A DNA stretch of 8,223 nucleotides from assembly GCA_947461185.1 (NCBI GenBank), contig CANHJY010000073.1:1-8223 (forward strand), in the 5' to 3' direction. How positions within the stretch are numbered: position 1 is the first letter of the stretch; every line of letters starts with the position of its first letter. The DNA is from Flavobacteriales bacterium. Lineage in GTDB: Bacteria; Bacteroidota; Bacteroidia; Flavobacteriales_D; Crocinitomicaceae. Below the pieces are notes generated by a model that made no database searches, was not told where the DNA came from, and worked only from the letters and a program-made list of their open reading frames with translations. Below, one piece after another: positions 1 through 3,775 of the stretch. Made by a program: the position numbers and the translations under genes.

Positions 1-597
1 ATTATTGCTTTCAAGGACAATGGCGATTTTTATAAAATCTTTTGGCAAGGACAAATTTACGATTTAGGGGTTTGGAATGGAAATATAGATTTTAAGGTAG
101 GGTGCGATATACTGTGCTTTAATGATCCTACGACTAGAACTTTTGCGCTTTTTGAAAAAGGAAATTTTCTCGATGTCGAGCCTTTCTTTATGAATAAATA
201 CAAAGCAGGCAGAGGCTTTATTGCATATGAAGATCTCAATGGGAATCTCATATGGTGTAAAGATGGTAAAAAAGAACAATTGTCTAATTTTTCAGCATCA
301 TTTTGGGAAGTTAAAGATGATTTGTTGGTTTGGAAGGAGAATTCTTTTGTGTTTGCTTATCAAGATGATGTTAAAATTCAAGTATCGAATTATCAACCTG
401 AGGATTACCTCATTAAAAACAATATTTTGGTATTCAGAAATATAATAGGAGGAGTAAGCGCTTTGGTAAATGGGAAAATTCAAGAAATTACAAATCAATC
501 CAATTCCGAATATGAAATCTATGGCGATGTAATTCTCGTAAAATTATTTAATAGGTCTGTACTCGTGCTCAAAAATGGTAAGATTTTTTCCACCTAA
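1..597 (+). CDS. Repeat-containing hypothetical protein, 5' end outside window
   Basis: The reading frame is open from the first base, so this is the C-terminal 198 residues of a longer protein; the first Met in the window (residue 64, base 190) is not its start. I do not recognise the family. The visible part consists of about five and a half units of 34-36 residues, starting near residues 1, 37, 73, 108, 142 and 177. Each opens with a short hydrophobic strand (IIAF, ILCF, FIAY, LLVW, ILVF, VILV), continues with a loop, then a second strand ending in a 'NG' or 'KDG' turn, and often closes with Gly/Asn-Asp. This resembles blades of a beta-propeller or another all-beta solenoid. There is no membrane segment in this part, and the N-terminus is missing, so export cannot be judged. 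No terminator separates it clearly from the next gene. That it is a gene is near certain; the fold is inference. Confidence 0.85.
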   Translation: MIAFKDNGDFYKIFWQGQIYDLGVWNGNIDFKVGCDILCFNDPTTRTFALFEKGNFLDVEPFFMNKYKAGRGFIAYEDLNGNLIWCKDGKKEQLSNFSASFWEVKDDLLVWKENSFVFAYQDDVKIQVSNYQPEDYLIKNNILVFRNIIGGVSALVNGKIQEITNQSNSEYEIYGDVILVKLFNRSVLVLKNGKIFST

Positions 598-672
598 ATC
601 GAGTTTGAAATTGATGAAGATATTTAAGACCAAAAAAAATATTTTTTTATCCAATTCAAGAACATACTTATA

Positions 673-680
673 TATCTTCG
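673..680 (+). promoter_or_regulatory. Candidate -7 promoter element for the DUF4494 gene
   Basis: TATCTTCG matches the Bacteroidota -7 consensus TAnnTTTG at all but one position. The predicted start of transcription would be near base 687, giving a leader of about 15 bases. No convincing TTG -33 element is present; the expected place is an A/T tract (632-650). Confidence 0.35.
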
Positions 681-701
681 TATTCTTAAAAAAAATGAAT
701 A

Positions 702-1301
702 ATGAATAATTGGTTTACAGTTAAAGTAAAATATACAAAACAACTTGATAACGGTCAATTTAAAAGAGTTTCAGAGCCATACTTGTTGGCAGCACTTACC
801 TTTACAGATGCTGAAGCAAGAATTTATGAAGAGTTGGGAAATGTGATTCGTGGAGAATTTAATGTAGTCGGTATTGCTCGTACAGAGATTCATGACATTT
901 TTGCATATGACGATGCAGATTATTGGTACAAAGTTAAAATTACCTATGAAGCACCTACCGAAGATGAAGAAAAAGGTCGTAAAGTTTCTCAAAACTTTTT
1001 AGTTGCAGCGCATTCTGTTAAAGATGCATATGAAAGGATTAAAGAAAGTTTGTCAGGTTTAATGGTTGACTATCAAATTCCTTCAATTGCAATTTCAGCT
1101 ATTGTTGATATCTTCCCTTATTATGATGATTCGGAGCCTAAAATAACAGTTCCAGTTATTGAAAAAGAAGTTGTGCATACGCCATCAGGAAGAGGTCAAG
1201 TTTTTTCAGCATCAGGATCTGATATTGATGATGAGGAGGATTTGGTTGACAAGGATGTTGATTCAAGTGAACTAGAAGATGAGTACACAGATGAAGAATG
1301 A
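702..1301 (+). CDS. DUF4494 family protein with acidic C-terminal tail
   Basis: A 199-residue cytosolic protein recognised as DUF4494, a Bacteroidota family of unknown function; the opening (WFTVKVKY..) is characteristic. It contains two copies of one module, residues 4-69 and 75-140. Both copies show W-[FY]-x-V-K-[VI]-x-Y at the start, then [YF]-L-[LV]-A-A with D-A-x-x-R-I-x-E-x-L after it, and D-I-F-x-Y at the end. Residues 172-199 are a highly acidic tail (D/E rich) that looks disordered. No signal peptide or membrane segment is seen. The ATG at 702 starts directly at the family's N-terminus. Another ATG at 695 is out of frame and opens only a four-codon reading frame. The 3' end overlaps the start of pdxH, which suggests co-transcription and coupled translation. 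Function is unknown. Confidence 0.9.
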   Translation: MNNWFTVKVKYTKQLDNGQFKRVSEPYLLAALTFTDAEARIYEELGNVIRGEFNVVGIARTEIHDIFAYDDADYWYKVKITYEAPTEDEEKGRKVSQNFLVAAHSVKDAYERIKESLSGLMVDYQIPSIAISAIVDIFPYYDDSEPKITVPVIEKEVVHTPSGRGQVFSASGSDIDDEEDLVDKDVDSSELEDEYTDEE

Positions 1302-1950
1302 AAATTTGGATGACATTTTTAATATTTTAAGAAACGACCACAGCGAATTCGATACAGATGAAGCAATAGATATTATTGGTGATAATCCTTTTCATCTTTT
1401 CAATATTTGGTACAAAGAAGCTTTTGATAAAAAACAACCTGAACCCAATGCGTTTTCATTATCAACTGTTAATTTGAATGGTTCTCCAAGTAGCAGAATA
1501 GTTTATCTAAAAGAATTAATTGACGGTAAATTTGTTTTTTACACGAATTATAATAGTCAAAAAGGGAATGAATTAAAAGATAATCCGCAGGCATCTTTGT
1601 TGTTTTTTTGGCCTGGCTTAGAAAAACAAATTAGAATCGAAGGTCGTTGCGAAAAAGTGGAGTCAGCAATAAGTGACGATTATTTTAATTCAAGACCCGA
1701 TTCAAGTAAATTAGGAGCGTGGGCTTCACAGCAATCTGATGTATTAAAAGATCGTTCAGAATTGGAAGACCGACTTCATTACTACAGTGAAAAGTTTAAA
1801 TCAAATATTCCTCGTCCTCCTCATTGGGGTGGATTCTATTTATTGCCTAATAAAATTGAATTCTGGAAAGGACGTCCATCTCGTTTGCATGATAGAATTG
1901 TATGGGAATTGGAAGAAAATAAATGGGTGGTTTACCGTAAAAATCCCTGA
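1279..1950 (+). CDS. pdxH: Pyridoxamine 5'-phosphate oxidase
   Basis: FMN-dependent oxidase that converts pyridoxine or pyridoxamine 5'-phosphate to pyridoxal 5'-phosphate, the last step of B6 cofactor synthesis and salvage; it acts as a cytosolic dimer. The 223 residues fit the family (E. coli 218). Compared from memory with the E. coli enzyme, the substrate-phosphate residues are present (K78, Y135, R139, S143), as are R202 and H204 in the RLHDR motif. FMN-site segments SRIVYLK (72-78), YTN (88-90) and SQK (93-95) are also seen, with Gln in place of the usual Arg at 94. The N-terminal flap is divergent: the usual RREY..GGL segment reads RNDH..FDT. The ATG at 1279 overlaps the upstream gene by 23 bases; ATG 1291 (11-base overlap) is an equally possible start. 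The stop overlaps the next ATG as TGATG, implying translational coupling. Confidence 0.95.
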   Translation: MSTQMKNENLDDIFNILRNDHSEFDTDEAIDIIGDNPFHLFNIWYKEAFDKKQPEPNAFSLSTVNLNGSPSSRIVYLKELIDGKFVFYTNYNSQKGNELKDNPQASLLFFWPGLEKQIRIEGRCEKVESAISDDYFNSRPDSSKLGAWASQQSDVLKDRSELEDRLHYYSEKFKSNIPRPPHWGGFYLLPNKIEFWKGRPSRLHDRIVWELEENKWVVYRKNP

Positions 1951-3188
1951 TGATCGATATTAAACCGTCAATAGCCTTATTAAGCAACGGACTGCGTGTT
2001 GTCCATCTTCAAACGCCATCACCTGTCGCGCATTTTGGCGTCACTATTTTAGCAGGTTCTCGATATGAGGAATCTCATGAAATTGGATTAGCCCATTTTT
2101 TGGAGCATTGTATTTTTAAAGGGACAAACAAAAGAAAAGCATATCATATTTTATCAAGATTGGATGCTGTTGGTGGAGAGTTGAATGCATACACGGCTAA
2201 AGAAGAAATGTGTGTTTATGCTTCCTTTTCAAAACAATATCTTGAAAGAGCTATTGAACTGATAGCAGATTTAATTGTCAATTCAAATTTTCCTCAAAAG
2301 GAGATAGAAAAGGAAAAGGAAATTGTCATTGATGAAATTAATTCTTACTTGGATAATCCTTCTGAAAAAATTTTTGATGATTTTGAAAACGAATTATTCA
2401 GAGGACATACATTAGGTAACAATATTCTCGGGAGTAAAGAATCCGTTAGAGGTTTTTCTAAGGCTAATTTAGAGTCTTATTTGAAAAAGTTTTTTAATGC
2501 AGAAAATATGGTAATCTCCTGTGTTGGGGATTTTCAGTTTAAAAAACTGCTTCGGATTGTGGAGCAAAATTTCGGTTGTGTGAAATCAGGAAATAAAATT
2601 TCTGAAAATACATCATCAATGAATTTTCAACCGTTTAAAATTAAATCCGAAGAATCCAACTATCAGGTTCATGCTATTGTTGGTGGACAAGCTCCAAGTT
2701 ATACTCATGAGCATCGCAAAGGAATGACCCTCTTAACAAATATGTTAGGTGGACCGGCATTGAATTCAAGATTGACGCTTTTAATTAGAGAAAAGTACGG
2801 TTATTCATATAATGTCGAAGCCAATTACAACCCATATATGGACACTGGCTATTGGTCGATTTATTTCGGGACAGATTCAAAATATATGGATAAGACATTG
2901 TCCTTAATTAATAGAGAACTTAAAAATATTAGAACAACTAAGTTTGGAATTGTCCAGTTACATAGAGCAAAAGAACAATTAAAAGGTCAAATTGCATTGG
3001 GTATGGATAATAATTCAGGTTTGATGCAAGGTTTAGGTAAAAGTTTACTCTTTTTTGATCATATTGATTCCATCTCAGAAATATATAAAGGAATTGATGA
3101 TTTGACAGCGTCCGCTTTAATGGAGGTCGCTAATTGTTATTTTGATGATAAAAATCTTTCAGAATTAATCTTTATTCCAGCTATTTAA
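1950..3188 (+). CDS. M16 family zinc metallopeptidase (processing-peptidase type)
   Basis: A 412-residue single-chain M16B peptidase, related to mitochondrial processing peptidase beta and bacterial PqqL/YmxG-like enzymes. The inverted zinc motif HFLEH is at 49-53 (H49, H53 zinc ligands; E52 catalytic base), with the distal zinc ligand E129, 76 residues after H53, and the conserved helper E122. The C-terminal half (about 215-412) is the second M16 domain; it carries the R280/Y287 pair that binds the substrate backbone. All catalytic residues are present, so it should be active. No signal peptide is seen, suggesting a cytosolic location. Its start overlaps the pdxH stop in TGATG, so it is probably translated from the same message. 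Bacteroidota often carry a second, catalytically dead M16 partner beside the active one; none follows here. The substrate is unknown. Confidence 0.93.
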   Translation: MIDIKPSIALLSNGLRVVHLQTPSPVAHFGVTILAGSRYEESHEIGLAHFLEHCIFKGTNKRKAYHILSRLDAVGGELNAYTAKEEMCVYASFSKQYLERAIELIADLIVNSNFPQKEIEKEKEIVIDEINSYLDNPSEKIFDDFENELFRGHTLGNNILGSKESVRGFSKANLESYLKKFFNAENMVISCVGDFQFKKLLRIVEQNFGCVKSGNKISENTSSMNFQPFKIKSEESNYQVHAIVGGQAPSYTHEHRKGMTLLTNMLGGPALNSRLTLLIREKYGYSYNVEANYNPYMDTGYWSIYFGTDSKYMDKTLSLINRELKNIRTTKFGIVQLHRAKEQLKGQIALGMDNNSGLMQGLGKSLLFFDHIDSISEIYKGIDDLTASALMEVANCYFDDKNLSELIFIPAI

Positions 3189-3276
3189 AACTCATTTTAG
3201 CAATTTGGTTTAAATTATTTACAAGTTGACTGAATCTACTTTTATCCTCAATAAATTTGAATTATTCTTGCTTCAA
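3189..3276 (+). other. Non-coding stretch after the M16 gene
   Basis: First part of the 587-base gap between the M16 peptidase and glutamine synthetase genes. It has no terminator hairpin directly after the M16 stop, so that transcript may run on to the terminator at 3422-3450. It holds two candidate -7 elements, TAAATTTG (3252-3259, perfect consensus, with a TTG 23 bases upstream at 3226-3228) and TATTCTTG (3263-3270, one mismatch). Confidence 0.5.
3263..3270 (+). promoter_or_regulatory. Candidate -7 element for structured RNA unit 1
   Basis: TATTCTTG matches TAnnTTTG with one mismatch. Its first base lies 14 bases before the G that opens the shared 18-base motif at 3277; the candidate element of unit 2 shows the same offset. 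The perfect match TAAATTTG at 3252-3259 is an alternative that would start transcription about 11 bases earlier. Confidence 0.3.
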
Positions 3277-3294
3277 GTTTAATGGTTATAGTAG
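3277..3294 (+). repeat. Direct repeat, copy 1
   Basis: GTTTAATGGTTATAGTAG occurs here and, without a mismatch, at 3538-3555, 261 bases downstream. Weaker similarity continues for about 40 more bases (TAGA[A/T]TCG, then TTTAG[A/G]TTT, then GAAT), with a 3-base insertion (TAG) in copy 2. Confidence 0.9.
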
Positions 3295-3375
3295 AATCGC
3301 TTTAGATTTGAATTGACTTTATATTGAATGAGTTTTGTAATTTTTTACTCAGTAAATATGTCAATTCAATTCGCA

Positions 3376-3414
3376 AAATGAAAATAGGGCAGCTACGAAG
3401 TAGTTTTTTCATTT
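3376..3414 (+). other. Hairpin 2 of structured RNA unit 1
   Basis: AAATGAAAA (3376-3384) pairs perfectly with TTTTCATTT (3406-3414). Inside it CTAC (3393-3396) pairs with GTAG (3400-3403) around a GAA loop. It lies eight bases before the terminator stem. Unit 2 has no counterpart. Confidence 0.55.
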
Positions 3415-3421
3415 AAAAAGC

Positions 3422-3450
3422 AAAAAAAAGGTACGAAAGTACCTTTTTTT
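3422..3450 (+). terminator. Intrinsic terminator of unit 1, possibly bidirectional
   Basis: GGTAC-GAAA-GTACC stem (3430-3434 with 3439-3443) with a GNRA-type loop, flanked by eight A before and seven T after, which extend the stem. The U tract follows on the + strand, and the matching A tract makes it able to act on the - strand as well. It lies 234 bases after the M16 stop, so it may also close that transcript. Confidence 0.88.
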
Positions 3451-3513
3451 ATGCCTCTGAAGTACCTCACTGATAATAAGGATGAACTGGTTGAAAGTTT
3501 TGAACTAGCATGA
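3451..3513 (+). other. 20-codon open reading frame, doubtful gene
   Basis: ATG directly after the terminator's T tract opens a 20-residue frame that starts MPLKYLTDNKDELV and ends at TGA 3511-3513. The composition looks protein-like and recalls the N-termini of some small antitoxins (xxKYLTDxKG..), but it stops early, has no ribosome binding site, and sits right behind a terminator. It may be chance, a remnant of a lost gene, or a micro-peptide. Confidence 0.15.
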
Positions 3514-3538
3514 AGTTAAATGCTAATTTAACATCATG
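3509..3538. promoter_or_regulatory. 30-base palindrome overlapping the candidate promoter of unit 2
   Basis: Arms 3509-3521 and 3526-3538 (CATGAAGTTAAAT, then GCTA, then ATTTAACATCATG) match at 12 of 13 positions; only the central A/A pair (3514/3533) fails. The second arm covers the candidate -7 element at 3524-3531 and ends on the first base of the shared 18-base motif. There is no T tract behind it, so it looks like a dimeric operator rather than a terminator. It could also be a hairpin in read-through RNA. Confidence 0.55.
3524..3531 (+). promoter_or_regulatory. Candidate -7 element for structured RNA unit 2
   Basis: TAATTTAA is a partial match to TAnnTTTG, lying 21 bases after a TTTG (3499-3502) that could be the -33 element. 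Predicted transcription start is about 3538. The offset to the shared motif equals that in unit 1. It lies inside the 3509-3538 palindrome. Confidence 0.28.
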
Positions 3539-3555
3539 TTTAATGGTTATAGTAG
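3538..3555 (+). repeat. Direct repeat, copy 2
   Basis: Exact second copy of the 18-base motif at 3277-3294. It starts on the last base of the upstream palindrome and is followed by TAGATTCG-TTTAGGTTT, which aligns with TAGAATCGCTTTAGATTT of copy 1. Confidence 0.9.
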
Positions 3556-3620
3556 TAGATTCGTTTAGGTTTTCTGAATGATTGGTTTTTTAAATGAGGA
3601 TTCAATCGTTCGGTTTAAAG

Positions 3621-3647
3621 AAGAGGGGAGCAATCCCCTCTTTTTTT
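3621..3647 (+). terminator. Intrinsic terminator of unit 2
   Basis: AAGAGGGGA (3621-3629) pairs perfectly with TCCCCTCTT (3634-3642) around a GCAA loop, another GNRA-type tetraloop; seven T follow (3641-3647). This is a strong terminator with no complete protein gene in the preceding 400 bases, which argues that something non-coding is transcribed here. Confidence 0.92.
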
Positions 3648-3698
3648 GTTAATTAATCCCTAAATTTTATCATTTTTTTAAGATTGGTAGAATAAATA

Positions 3699-3742
3699 GG
3701 GGGTAATGTTCAAAAAAAGTTAAAAAATTTCCAAGTACCCCC
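3699..3742. promoter_or_regulatory. Inverted repeat upstream of the glutamine synthetase promoter
   Basis: GGGGGTA (3699-3705) and TACCCCC (3736-3742) are perfect inverted copies separated by 30 bases of A/T-rich DNA. In this AT-rich gap such G/C runs stand out. The second half-site occupies the place of the missing -33 element relative to the -7 at 3755, as expected for an activator or repressor site. The regulator is unknown. Confidence 0.5.
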
Positions 3743-3754
3743 ATAAAATCATTG

Positions 3755-3762
3755 TAATTTTG
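3755..3762 (+). promoter_or_regulatory. -7 promoter element of glutamine synthetase III
   Basis: TAATTTTG matches the Bacteroidota consensus TAnnTTTG exactly. Predicted transcription start is near 3769, leaving only about seven bases before the ATG at 3776, so the message would be almost leaderless. No TTG -33 element is seen at the usual distance. Confidence 0.6.
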
Positions 3763-3775
3763 AAAAAAAACGAAA

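Larger units (their letters stand above)
3277..3450 (+). ncRNA. Candidate small structured RNA, unit 1 of a tandem pair
   Basis: No plausible protein gene lies here, but the stretch folds into three successive hairpins. Hairpin 1 is a 10-bp perfect stem, 3308-3317 with 3360-3369, topped by 3321-3325 with 3355-3359 and 3329-3333 with 3347-3351. Hairpin 2 is a 9-bp stem, 3376-3384 with 3406-3414, enclosing CTAC-GAA-GTAG. Hairpin 3 is an intrinsic terminator at 3422-3450. The unit opens with an 18-base motif shared exactly with unit 2 at 3538, and similarity continues through the left arm of hairpin 1. Candidate -7 elements sit just upstream. I do not recognise an Rfam family. Alternatives are a 3' UTR of the M16 transcript or a decayed repeat. 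The folding is worked out by hand; transcription is inferred. Confidence 0.5.
3538..3647 (+). ncRNA. Candidate small structured RNA, unit 2 of a tandem pair
   Basis: Shorter relative of the unit at 3277-3450. It begins with the same 18-base motif and continues with alignable sequence. A 12-bp stem pairs 3574-3585 with 3602-3613, using three G-U pairs, around a 16-base loop; an intrinsic terminator follows at 3621-3647. The main stem corresponds to hairpin 1 of unit 1 but has three extra base pairs, inserted on both arms; the middle hairpin of unit 1 is absent. The end lies about 128 bases before the glutamine synthetase start. It could be a free small RNA or, less likely since a promoter follows at 3755, a terminated leader of that gene. 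No known RNA family is recognised. Confidence 0.5.

Noticed and set aside
57..498. Open frames on the - strand (57-279, 298-498) and + frame 221-445
   Set aside because: They lie in other frames of the clearly repeat-structured protein gene at 1-597 and show no protein-family signal.
632..648. A8-TA-T7 stretch as a terminator for the first gene
   Set aside because: Only A/T pairs and no G/C stem; too weak to call.
771..992. - strand open frame
   Set aside because: Shadow of the DUF4494 gene; composition and lack of motifs do not support it.
3303..3310. TAGATTTG as the promoter of unit 1
   Set aside because: A perfect -7 match, but transcription would start around 3317 and remove the left arm of the main stem, which is matched in unit 2; kept only as an alternative.
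3277..3555. CRISPR array or insertion-sequence ends
   Set aside because: The 18-base repeat occurs only twice, in direct orientation 261 bases apart, with no transposase, target duplication or regular spacers.
3538..3775. Glutamine-sensing riboswitch or attenuator controlling glutamine synthetase
   Set aside because: Known glutamine riboswitches are mainly from cyanobacteria and I see no matching motif; a complete terminator followed by a separate -7 element favours independent units.
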